A stretch of 64,000 bases of DNA from Coix lacryma-jobi var. lacryma-jobi (Eukaryota > Streptophyta > Magnoliopsida > Poales > Poaceae): positions 35,443,705 to 35,507,704 of the forward strand of contig CM019829.1 of NCBI GenBank assembly GCA_009763385.1, read 5' to 3'. Positions 22,801 through 34,800 of the stretch are shown here, in pieces; positions within the stretch are counted from its first letter, which is position 1; every line of letters begins with the position of its first letter. Both the position numbers and the translations under genes were made by a program. Below the pieces are notes generated by a model, which saw only the letters and a program-made list of their open reading frames with translations, did no database searches and was not told the DNA's origin.

Positions 22801-25800
22801 GAGTTCGATAACTCTAGCACCCGTAATTTCTTCCTCACCCAAGGCATTCATCTCCGCATGTCTTGCCCTTACACCTCCCCTCAGAACGGTAAAGCTGAAC
22901 GCATTATTCGCTCTATAATAATGTCATTCGCTCCCTACTGTTTCAGGCATCCATGGCCCCCCTCTTATTGGGTTGAGGCCCTCTCTACAGCAACTCTGCT
23001 TCTCAACATATTGCCCACCAAGACCCTGCAGCTCTCTACGCCATACCTTGCCCTGTTCGGCACTCCTCCGGTGTACGATCATCTGCGCGTCTTCGGGTGC
23101 AAATGTTACCCAAACCTGTCCGCCACTGCTGCTCATAAACTCGCGCCCAGGTCTGCCATGTGCGTCTTCCTCGGCTATTCTGCTCATCACAAGGGATACC
23201 GCTGCCTTGACCTCCTCAACACCAATAGAGTCAACATATCTCGGCATGTCATCTTCGATGAGGATGCCTTTCCCTTTGCTGACCAGGATGGTCCCCGCAC
23301 ACACCACCGAGTTCGAGTTTCTTGATGCTACTGACGTTGTGCCCGTTCCCATTGGACCGTTGCACAAACTTTTGCCTGCAGGAACCTCTACTGACGAAGC
23401 TGGAGTCTCCACTTCTTGTGACAGCAGCGCCCCTGCTGGTCCTTTTGTGACTGTGCCTGGGGCGCCAGTGCTGCCCCCGACGCCTCCTCCACTCTACATA
23501 CCGCCTCCACTTCGAGCGCCACGCGCAGCCTCCGGCGGTCTTCCTCCACCCGCGGCTCCCGACGGCCCCAACACTCCAGCATCTGCGCCATGCGCGGCCA
23601 CCGGCAACCACAGCACGCCGGCCTCCACCCGGAGTGGAATATACGTCCCGCCAGCTCTACGTGCAGCATCGCCATCTTCGTCTCGTGGCCCTCCTCCTGG
23701 GCTCCCAGCTCTCCGTCCGGAGCGCCTCTTCACCCAGCACTACACGCGTCGGCCTCCCACAGCTCAGACGGTGTCCCCTGCAGTTTCATCGCCACCAGCT
23801 GCTCCTGCTCGCTCATTGCCCAAAGGTGTTGTTGCAGTTCCTCCAGTTGTCAACAAACACACTATGGCCACGCGATCAAAGAGTGGATTTCGGATGCCTG
23901 CCGCCTATCACGCAGCGCCTTTGTCTCCCATCCCGAAGACCTTTCATAGTGCTCTAGACGATCCAAATTGGCGAGCTGCTATGGAAGAGGAACACAGTGC
24001 TCTGCTTCAAATCACACTTGGGATCTCGTGCCTCGTCCTTCTCAGGCGAATGTTGTCACTGGCAAGTGGATATTCAAGCACAAGTTTCAGTCTGATGGGT
24101 CTCTCGAGCGGTACAAGGCGCGTTGGGTTCTCCGTGGATTCACTCAGCGCCCTGGTGTTGATTTTGCTGAAACCTTCAGTCTTGTGGTGAAGCCTGCTAC
24201 TGCCCGCACTGTGCTCTCATTGGCTCTTTCTCGTCAATGGCCAATCCACCAGCTTGATGTGAAGAATGCTTTTCTGCATGGCACCCTGACAGAGACAGTA
24301 TATTCTCAGCAGCCGTCTGGTTTCGAGGATCCTGCTCATCCGGATTTTGTCTGTCGCCTCAACAAGTCCTTGTATGGTCTCAAGCAAGCTCCTCGTGCCT
24401 GGTACAGCCGCTTTGCTACATACTTGATCTCCCTGGGCTTTGTTGAGGCTAAGTCCGATACGTCACTCTTCGTCTATCAGCGCGGATCAGATACAGTTTT
24501 TCTACTGCTATATGTGGATGACATTGTCCTCACAGCTTCCTCAGTAGGTCTTCTTCGACGGATTATCTCGGCTCTACAGCGAGAGTTCGCCATGAAAGAC
24601 CTTGGTGAACTGCATCACTTTCTCGGCATGCAAGTTCAACGTTGCAGTGATGGCCTTCTTCTTTCCCAGCGGCAGTACATGCTCGATATTCTTGATCGCG
24701 CCGGCATGGCGGAGTGCAAGCCGTGTTCTACACCGGTTGACACTAATCCCAAGGTTGCTGCAGCAGATGGTGTGCCTGTTTCCGACGCTTCTGATTTTCG
24801 CAGTCTTGCTGGAGCTTTTCTGCACCTCACCTTCACACGACCAGATATTGCCTATGTTGTTCAGCAAGTATGTCTTCACATGCATGATCCTCGGGAACCC
24901 CATCTAGCGGCTCTCAAGCGCATCCTTCGGTATATTAGAGGCACCCTTCATCTTGGTCTCTTGCTACGCTCGACTGCTTCGACCGATCTTGTGGTTTACA
25001 CTGATGCTGATTGGGCTGGATGTCCAGACACGCGCCGCTCCACCTCGGGCTATGCCGTGTTCCTTGGCGACAACCAAGTTTCCTGGTCCTCCAAACGTCA
25101 GAATACGGTGTTCCAGATCCAGCGCCGAAGCCGAGTATCGTGCAGTGGCTAATGGTGTTGCCGAGGCCACTTGGCTCAGTCAGCTTCTTCAGGAGCTTCA
25201 CGTCCCTCTTCGTCGTGCCACACTGGTGTTTTGCGACAATGTCAGTGTTGTCTACATGGCCTCCAATCGGTTCAGCATCAGCGCACCAAGCACATCGAGA
25301 TCGACCTTTACTTCGTCCGGGAACGAGTTGCTGTTGGTGATCTTCGTGTCATGCATATTCCGACCTCCTCCCAATATGCGGACATCTTCACTAAAGGCCT
25401 TCCTTCATCGGTTTTCATGGAGTTTAGGTCCAGTCTGAACGTGCAGAGTGGCTGACGATCCAACTGCGGGGGCGTGTGTTAGACTACACGTTATGGGCTG
25501 TTATATGGGCCTGGTCGCCCATGGCAGGGCTGCCTCTAGGATAGTAGATGATTATGTATTGGGCAAGGATCTCCGTCGATTGGGTGTATTCTATAAACCC
25601 TAATCCTCGATCCTTGCCTATATAATTGTACCCCTTTGTACTCCATCAATCAATCTACAATTCCTGTGCCATATTGACTTACAAGTTCATTCAGTTTGAA
25701 GCAATTGCAGAAATCCATTGTGATTTCAGTGATACATAATTGCAGATAGCGTTTGGTCTCTTCCAGTTTACTCTTTCATTTGATCCAGCAAGGACAAGAA

Positions 25801-28800
25801 TGAGATGAACCAAATCGAGCAATTTGAAGCTGCAATGTGTCGGATTTTATTTGTGTGGACCCTGGTGAATGTGCAGTTAGTTGGAAACAATGAGAAAATG
25901 TCAATTTGCTGTTCTAATTTCATCAATAAGTGTTGCAGATGAAATTGCTCACTCACATGTCCGATTGAAAAGGTGAGAGGGGATTTAGTTAAAACTCACC
26001 CATGCAAGGATGAGGTGATTCTATCCCCGGTAGCCAGGTAACCAAACAGGATCCAGGCAATACAGGCTTAGTTTATACAGGCAAACCAAACAATAGCCTC
26101 TTGTATTGCACTAGCCTGGCTTGCACTGACCAGGCTTATTTTGTTAGCCAGGCCAGGTGGAGAAATACAACCAAACACACCCTTAGTTCATAGCCAGGGC
26201 CCTGGTAATGGTGCCAAGGTTGTTCCTGGTTGAACAGAGGAGAAGGGGTGAGACTTAGAGCAGCAGAGGTAGATTAGGAGATAACTGATTCTTCATTGCT
26301 TCCTTCTTCTCATGGGTTTACAGGATATAAATATTAGTCTAGCTCCTTGATTCTTACCTAGCCGTTACTGAAGGCGATTGGAATTGATAGATTGATTAGG
26401 GCCAATAGGCAGGTTACATATATAGGCAAGGAGGACCCTGAGCTGGTTTATAGAAACATCACCACTGTAGAATCTCTTTGCCTAATACAATATCAATCAA
26501 CCTATAATTAACCATAATGGGCCAACAGCCCATGCGCCTATATGCAGTTGTCTAACACCCCCTCCCCCTGCGCAGTCAGAGCGTCGGCACAGACGTTCAG
26601 AGTAGACCTGAACTCCTGGAAGACCGTTGAAGGCATGCCTTTGGTGTAGATCTCAGCATACTGAGACGACGTCGGGCACATGAAGGGCACAAACAGCACC
26701 AATGGCAACACGCTCCCAAACAAAATGAAGGTCAATCTCATTGTGTTTGGTGCGTTGGTGTTGAACCGGGTTCGATGACATGTAGACGGCGCTGATGTTG
26801 TCGCAATACACCAAGGTAGCCTTGCTAGGTGGGAAGTGGAGCTGACATAGAAGTTGGCGCAGCCAGGAAGCCTCAGCAACTGCAATAGCCACGCCACGAT
26901 ACTCGGCATCGGCGCTAGACCGAGAGACAATGTTCTGGCGCTTGGAGACCAAGAGACAAGGCTATCCCCGAGGAACACGGCATAGCACGAGGTGGACTTG
27001 CAGTGTAAAACAGTCGGCCCAGTCAGCATCGGAGGTAGTAAACCACTAGATCAAACTGTGTTGAAGGTCGAATGAGCAGCCCAAGGTGAAGAGTGCCACG
27101 AATGTACCGCAAAATGCGTTTTAGGGAGGCAAGGTGTGGCTCCCAAGGATCGTGCATGTCGAGGCAAACTTGCTGAACAGCATAAGAGATGTTTGGGCAA
27201 GTGAATGTGAGATACTGCAGAGCACCGACCGAACTTCGGTAATCTGAAGCGTCACTGACAGGAGCACCATCCATTGTTGAAGCCTTGGAACATATGTCTA
27301 CCGGGATGGAGCAAGGCTTGTACGCAACCATGCCTGCGTGGTCGAGGATTTCGCTGTGACAGAAAGAGACCATCAGGTGCTGTTGAACCTGCATCCTGAG
27401 AAAGTGATGGAGATCACCCAGGTCCTTCATCGAAAACTCGTGTTGTAGGGCAGTGATGGTGTACTGGAGAAGTGCAATTGACGAAGCAATGAGGATAATA
27501 TCATCCACGTAGAGCAACAGGTGGTGAGGTCAGCACCATGACGAAACACGAATAGAGATGTATCAGACTTGGCTTCCACGAACCGAGAGAGAAACCAGGT
27601 AAGCTGCAAATCGGTTGTACCATGCTCAAAGTGCCTGCTTGAGACCGTAGAGGGAGCGGTTCAGTCGGCAAACATAATCTGGATGGGCAGAATCCTCGAA
27701 TCCGGAGGGGCATTCTTCTTATCAAGCTATCACATAAGCCAGTGGTAGGAGAGAGAGAGCAACGAAAGCACAATCCTCACTATGACCAGTTTGATGATAG
27801 GATTGAATGTCTCTGCAAAGTCAACACCTAGGTGTTGTGTCAAACCGCGGAGTACCCAACGAGCTTTGTAATGCTCAAGAGAGTCATCAGTGTGAAACTT
27901 GTGCTTGAATATCCATTTGTCAGTCACCACATTTGCGCCGTGGGGACGCAGAACAAGATCCCACGCACTGTTCTGGAGGAGGGCAACATGTTCATCCAGC
28001 ATAGCAGCTCGCCAATTCGGTCAGCTAGAGCAGCTCGATAGGTCTTCAGAACGGGAGACAGCAGCGCAGCCTGGAACACAGCAGGCAGGCGAAAGCCATG
28101 TTTCGCCCTGGTGGTCATGGAATGTTGGTTGACCACAGGGGAAATGGCAACAGCGCCCTTGGGGAGGGGTGCAGAGGCTTCTGGAGGTGCTGCAAGCACT
28201 GGAGATGCTGCTGCAAGTGCAGCAGCGCCTTCGCGAAGGCGTGCAGAGGCTGCTGGAGGCACCGGAGGCAACGTGCGACGGCGCCGGCTGTAGAACTGAG
28301 TGATGACACGTGCTAGAAATAGCTGGGCAGCCGCACAGGGCTGTGTGTTGGAGGTAACAGAGAAAATAATTAGCCAGGGCAACTCTCCCAGGCGACTGCA
28401 TTGCAATATATAGAGGATAAGTACTGCATTGATTACATACAGCTCACTAGAGCTTTAACTAGACAGAATAGCTGCCTGGGTACCCGCACAACTCTTGGGC
28501 TACCCAAGGACTTAATGGCATAGATTAACTAAAAACTTAAATACACTAAATGTGCCTGGGAAGCAGGGCTTACAGCTACAGTTCTCCCTCTAAGACCTGC
28601 TTCAACCCTTCTTGATCTGCTTGATGCCAATTCTGCTTCTCATATCTTCAAGCTTGGCCTTGCCCAAAGCCTTAGTGAGAATGTCTGCCAATTGATCAGC
28701 TGTAGGGATGTACTCAGTCCTGATGCTGCCTTCTTCAATACAATCCCTGATAAAATGTTGCTTAACTCTGATATGTTTGCTCCTGTCATGGAAGACAGGG

Positions 28801-31800
28801 TTCTTAGCAAGTGCAATTGCAGACTTGTTGTCAACCCTCAGTTCCACAGTCTCCACCTTTCTTCCCAACAAATCAGCCAACAATCTTGATAGCCACAGGG
28901 CCTGTGTTGCTGCTGAAGTCATAGCCACATATTCAGCCTCACAACTAGACAAAGCCACCACCCTCTGCTTGATAGATTGCCAGCTGACCAAGCTGTTGCC
29001 AAGGAAGAACAGACAACCTGTTGTGCTTTTGCTGGAGTCAATATCACCGGCTAGGTCTGAATCACAGTAGCCCACAAACCTAGCAGAATTTGGGGCTCTT
29101 TGAACTGCAGACCATAGTCCAATGTTCCAGCCAAGTACCTCAGCACCCTCTTGACTGCTTGCTGGTGCTCAGTGGTCGGTTTCTCCAAGAATCTGCTCAC
29201 ATAGCCCACTGAGAAAGCCAAATCAGGCCTAGTATGAACCAGGTATCTCAAGCTTCCAACCAGCCTCCTATACTGAGTTGGATCCACCTCCTGGCAGTGC
29301 TATGCTTGCTGAGCTTCAGGCGCTCTTCCATTGGTGTAGCTGCTGGATTGCAATCAGACATGCCTCCCAGTTCTAGGATTTTCTTGGCATAGTGAGTCTG
29401 CTTCATGGTGGTCCATTCTTGCCTTGCTGCACTTCAATGCCAAAAGGTAGAAACTGAGCAAACCCAAGTCACTCATCTCAAAGGTGGATTTCATCCTTTC
29501 CTTGAAAGCCTTTACTTCATCTTTGACTGCTCCAGTGATGATCAGATCATCAACATAGACCCCAACCAGCAACACTGCCCTCTGAACCTTTCCTGTAAAT
29601 TGCTGCTTCATGTTTGCTCTGTTTGAACCCCATTTCCTTCAGAGTAGAGTCCAACTTAGCGTTCCACGCCCTGGGTGCCTGCTTCAGCCCATACAAAGCC
29701 TTGTGCAGGCGATATACCTTGCTTTCTTCCCCAGGAATAGCAAACCCAGGTGGCTGCTGGACATATACTTCTTCCTTGAGCTCTCCATTAGAAAAGCTGA
29801 CTTGACATCCATATGATGAACAGTCCATCCTTCCTGGGCAGCTAGAGCAAGCAGCAGTCTCACTGATTCTATGCGCGCAACAGGAGCGAACACATCCTCA
29901 TAATCAACACTCTTGCTGTACAAACCACGAGCAACAAGCCGAGCCTGTGCTTGATCACATCTCCTTTTCATCTTTCTTCAGCTTGTAGACCCATTTTAGA
30001 GAAATTGGCCGATGGCCAGCTCGGGGAGACACAAGCTCCAGGTGCCATTGCGCTCAACAGCGCGCAGCTCCTCTTTCATTGCTGCCTGCCATGCAGGATC
30101 ATTTTTGCCTCTGCATAAGAAATGGTTCCCCAGAGTGGGTGAGGTGGGGTGAGTGGAGTTCTGCGAACAAGCGCTGCGCCGGCGGCGGAACTTCCTGTTC
30201 CCCGCCCAATATGCCATCTATGGTACGATAGCGCAGCTGCTCGTCGTTGTGTGTGATAAGCGTCCAGCCGTTCCTCATCATCTTCCAAGGGAGTCACGTG
30301 CTCCACTTGTGGGCTGGCTGGAGCTGGTGGTGGTGAAGGCGTTCTGGATGTCTCAGACACCTCTTCTCCTGCATCAAGCACCGATTCTGCTGCTGGGAAA
30401 GCTTCAGGTGAGGCAGAATGGGGGGGAGGAGATGAGTGTGACTGCACTGAACCTCCAGCTCCAGGGACTTCTCCTCCCAAGGAAATTCCACCACAAAATC
30501 ACTACCAGCTGCCCCAGACGTACCTGCTGCTGGTGATGTCCAATCCCAACCTCTTCCTTCATCAAAAACCACATCTCGGCTGACACGTACACGCTGAGAT
30601 GTTGGATCAAAAACTCGATAGGCTTTTGCTCCTTCAGCATAGCCAATAAATACTCCAGCTTCACCACGATCATCAAGTTTCCTGAGCTGAGACAAACGGC
30701 GAGTATATGCCACACAACCAAACACCTTCAGATGGCCAACAGTGGGTGCTCGGCCATGCCATGCTTCATAGGGAGTGACATCACCTAGAGCCTTGGTTGG
30801 TGACCGATTCAGAATATGCACAGCAGTCATCACTGCCCCCCCAAAACTTGGCTGGCATCTGGCGCTGCTTGAGTAAGGCACGTGCCATGGCCACCACGGT
30901 TTGATTTCTACGCTCCACCACGCCATTCTGCTGTGGTGAATGAGGAGCACTGTAATGCCTTTTGACTCCTTCATTGGCACAATAAGCAGCAAATTCTGCA
31001 ACAGTAAACTCTCCTCCATTATCTGTGCGCAGAACTTTCAGTTTACGCCCACTCTCCACCTCTGCAGCAGCCTTCACCTTCTTGATAGCATCTGCTGCAG
31101 CATCCTTAGATGACAGCAGCATGCCCACATGAATCGTGTGGCATCATCTACAAGCAGCAGAATATAGCGATTACCTGCCGAAGTTGCTGGTGTGTAACTG
31201 GCCCACAGAGATCACCATGCACCAATTCAAGGTGATCCTGAGCACGATATGTTGCTGCAGCAGGAAATGATCGCCTCCTCTGTTTGGTGGTGACACAAGT
31301 GTCACACACTTGCTCAACATGATCGATCTTTGGCATCCCTCTTGCCATTTCTCCTTGCCAAGCCTCCGCAGGGCCTCAAAATTCAGATGCCCAAAACGCT
31401 CATGCCATTGCCACGCCTCCTCATCCCTGCGCGCAGCAAGACACACTGGCTGTGCTGTCTTCATATGCAGTACATACAACCGGTTCGCGCCACGCCTCAC
31501 CTTGGCCAGTAAGCGACCGCTGCTGCGTTCCCAAATCCGCAGTACTCCATCATCAATCACCACCTTTGAGCCATTCTCATCAAGTTGACCGAGGCTCATG
31601 ATCGAATTCTTCAACGCCGGAATGAAATAAACTCCATGAAGAACACGATGCTCACCAGTCTTCGCTTCAAAAACAATTGAGCCAACGCCCTTGATTTCCA
31701 CTTGGACGCGTCCCCGAACCGAACCGTGCCTCGAACGTTCGTGTTCAGGTCTGAAAACAGGTCACGCCGCCCCGTCATGTGGTGTGTTGCGCCTGAATCA

Positions 31801-34800
31801 AGGTACCAGCCGCCAGCCATCTCTCATCATCTGCTCCCAGATAAGCACGCGCACGTGGCTCAAAGAACTCAACACGCTGCGCTGTATAGTTGAGCTCCGG
31901 CGTGCTCTGTTCCATCTCAACGAAACCGTGAGACAGAAACAGAGCTGCATCTTCCTCACACTCAGCAAACTGGGCACGCCCTTCATGTCCTCCTTGCTGC
32001 CCAGCTTGGTTACCGCCGCCACGGCCTCCTCCACGGTTTCCGCCGCCGCGTCCACCACGATTCCTCCCCCGCCGCCGCGCTCTGCTCCATCACGGCGCGG
32101 CTGGGGACATTCACGCGCCCAATGCCCTTCCTGATGGCAGTTGAGGCACGTGTTGGGGCCAACACGGCCGGGCGCCATTGCCTTCTCTACGTCCGCCGCC
32201 ACGGCCAGCATCTCTGCCCCGTCCGCGTCCACTCCGCGGCTGGTCCTCCGCCACCGCCGCGCTGGTTCTTGAAACCAGAACCGCCAGCTTCTTCTGCGCC
32301 TTTCTTCTCCTTCTTCAAACGCGCACGCCACTGCTCCTCAGTGTACAGCAGCTTGCCGTTGATGGACACCGGCTCTGTCACAGCTTGCGCTTCACGGTCA
32401 TCCACCGCCTTGAGCCTTCCTGTCACCTCTTCAAGCGTGAGCGCCTCGAAGTCGAGGAACTGCTCAATGGCGACGACGATCTGCGCGTACTTGGTCGGCA
32501 CCGTGCGCAGAAACTTTCCACAAAACGCGCCTCATCGATGTCCCTGTCTCCATGAAGCACCAGCTGCTGGTGCAGAGTTGACAGCCGCAGGGCAAAATCC
32601 TCCACCGGCTCGCCAGGCTTGACGTCAATGTTCTCCCATTCCCGACGCAGTCGCTGCAACGTCGCTCGGCGGACCCTGTCCACACCGATACGAGTCGTAG
32701 CGATGGCATCCCATGCCTCCTTTGCCGTCGCCTTGTCGAGGAGCGGGAGCCCCAACTCTTGGGCACAGCCGCGACGATCACCTCCAGAGCTCGCCTGTCG
32801 TCGCGAAACTGCACTGGGCCTCCTTCAACAGCTTCCAGAGGTCGCGCGCCTGCATCCTGAGCTTCATCGTCTGGCTCCAACTCATAATAATTGGTCTTGT
32901 CCAGCATTGGCCATGATGTGCCGCTGCCGGAATCGCGGTAGACCACCCTGCCTTGCGGCGACTCATAGCGACCGCCGCCACGACGCCTTCGGTCACGCAG
33001 TGGTGACAGCGAACGGCGCCTGTCCCGCGGCGGAGTCCGCGGCCGCCGGTTCCTCCGGTCCTCCTCTTCTTCTTCACACCTCCTCCTCCTCATCTCCCTT
33101 CTCCGCTGCTATCTCCGCCCGCAGCTCCTGCGCTGTCCTGGCCGCCGCCTCCGCGGCTGCTGCAGCCTGCTGTGCCGCCTTGACAGCCAGCGCCGCCGCC
33201 TCCTCTGCTGCCTTCAGGCGCGCAGCCCTGCCAGAGGGGTCGCCCAGCTCGCCCTCAGTGGCTCCCTGGCCTTCCTAGCCCGGCGCTCAGCGGAGGTTGA
33301 CGTCATGGAGAAGATGAGAAGGTGAGAAGGTGTCTAACCTAGGCTCCGATACCAATTGTTGGAGAGGTAACAGAAAATAATTAGCCAGGGCAACTCTCCC
33401 AGGCGACTGCATTGCAATATATAGAGGATAAGTACTGCATTGATTACATACAGCTCACTAGAGCTTTAACTAGACAGAATAGCTGCCTGGGTACCCGCAC
33501 AACTCTTGGGCTACCCAAGGACTTAATGGCATAGATTAACTAAAAACTTAAATACACTAAATGTGCCTGGGAAGCAGGGCTTACAGCTACACTGTGCAGG
33601 GGGGTGTCGGCGCAGCCGCACGTGGCTGTGCAGGGGACGCTGAGGCAGCCGCATGTGGCTGTGCGGGAGACGTCGAGGCAGCTGCACGTGGCTGTGCAGG
33701 TGTCGTCGAGGCAGGTGCTGACGAAGCTGCCGGTGGCGTCAAGGCAGGTGGAGCACTGGTGATTCGTGCCGGTGAGCTGTGAGCCAAGTCATAAGTTCAT
33801 CGGTGATTCGTGCCTGCGAGTCAAGTCCGCACGACGCAGCCCATGTGGACCCAATCGGGTGAGTTCGGGTGGCTACGTCGAAGAGGACATGGCACTCCAG
33901 GGAGTAGCGGCTGGTGACGAGGAGAAACGCCTCGCGCCATTGGGCGTAGGTCGAGGCAACGTCGGGGACGAGCGGCAAGAGGGCGCGGATGTTCTGCACA
34001 ACCACTATCTGAGCGTGCAGATTAAGGACCACAGCCGCTCATGCTGAAGGAGAGCGACGTGGAGATGTAGTGCGCCAACGGCGGAAGCATCGTCCTCGAG
34101 TCATCCTCGCCGAAGTCAGGTCCTCCGGAGGTAGCACGGTCGTAGCACGCTTGAGGGCGGCACGGAAGACGAGCATCTGTAGCATCGTGATCCTGCTGCG
34201 CAAGAAGTCACGCACTCGGCCTTGGCCAAGCGAGTGAGTGCAGCGACGTGAGTGGCCTTTGCCATGAACTCATGCTCCTCCTTGGCGAGGCGAGCAACGG
34301 CGGCTAGAACTCCTCCTTGGCAAGGCGAGCGGCATCGGCCTGCTGAGCGGCAGTAGCAGCAACGACGTTCGAGTCGGCGGTGATGGCACAGGCGGCAGCA
34401 CTAAGGTCGGTGATGGCAGGAGCGCTGGGAGCAGCTGATGGATCGCTGGTCATGGCGGCAGGTGCAGCACACAAGGGAGGCTGCGGCGATCAGGTACGGA
34501 AGGTAAGGAAATTAACCTAAACCTGTGATACCATGAAAGCAATAAGGATTGCATGGAATATTGGATTAGATTGATTGCGAGACCTATATACATATATGAG
34601 TTAAATGCACCCGATGCCCTCGAACTTGTAAGCATGTGACACATAGGCTCATGAACTCTGAAAATGCATTTCTGAGCCCCTAAACTTGTTAAGTGGTACA
34701 CCGCAGGCCCATGCCAGCCACGTGGATAGTTTTTGCTGACGGGGGCATGCTAGAGTGTATTTTCATTAATCCCTTAGCGTTTTATTTTCTCTTGAAAAAC

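Larger units (their letters stand above)
19880..25683 (+). mobile_element. Copia-E, a three-LTR Ty1/copia element
   Basis: Target duplication AGTTC at 19875-19879 and 25684-25688. Three LTRs in the same direction: 19880-about 20064 (truncated), 20197-20386 and 25477-25683. Between LTR1 and LTR2 lie only the last codons of RNase H and the 3' non-coding region; between LTR2 and LTR3 lies a full internal region. Primer site TGGTATCAGCC at 20387. Antisense in carrier intron 5 and inserted into the PIF-like element. Confidence 0.88.
19111..26182. mobile_element. PIF/Harbinger-like non-autonomous element, split by Copia-E
   Basis: Ends with inverted repeats GGGTGTGTTTGGTT ... AACCAAACACACCC, with TTA duplicated at 19108-19110 and 26183-26185. 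Without Copia-E it would be about 1.27 kb (19111-19879 plus 25684-26182). It encodes no transposase that I can see. The TTA target and the terminal sequence point to PIF/Harbinger. It contains a GC-rich tandem repeat (19473-19680). Confidence 0.7.
28346..33591 (-). mobile_element. Copia-B, young complete Ty1/copia element nested in Copia-F
   Basis: Target duplication CTGTG (28341-28345, 33592-33596). LTRs at 28346-28580 and 33357-33591, 235 bases each, nearly identical except at their outer ends. Primer site reads TTGGTATCGGAGCC on the minus strand. All domains are present in copia order, but with frameshifts. It belongs to a different copia lineage from A/C/E: distinct RNase H ([20 protein letters not shown]) and a zinc knuckle in gag. 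Sense orientation in carrier intron 5. Confidence 0.9.
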
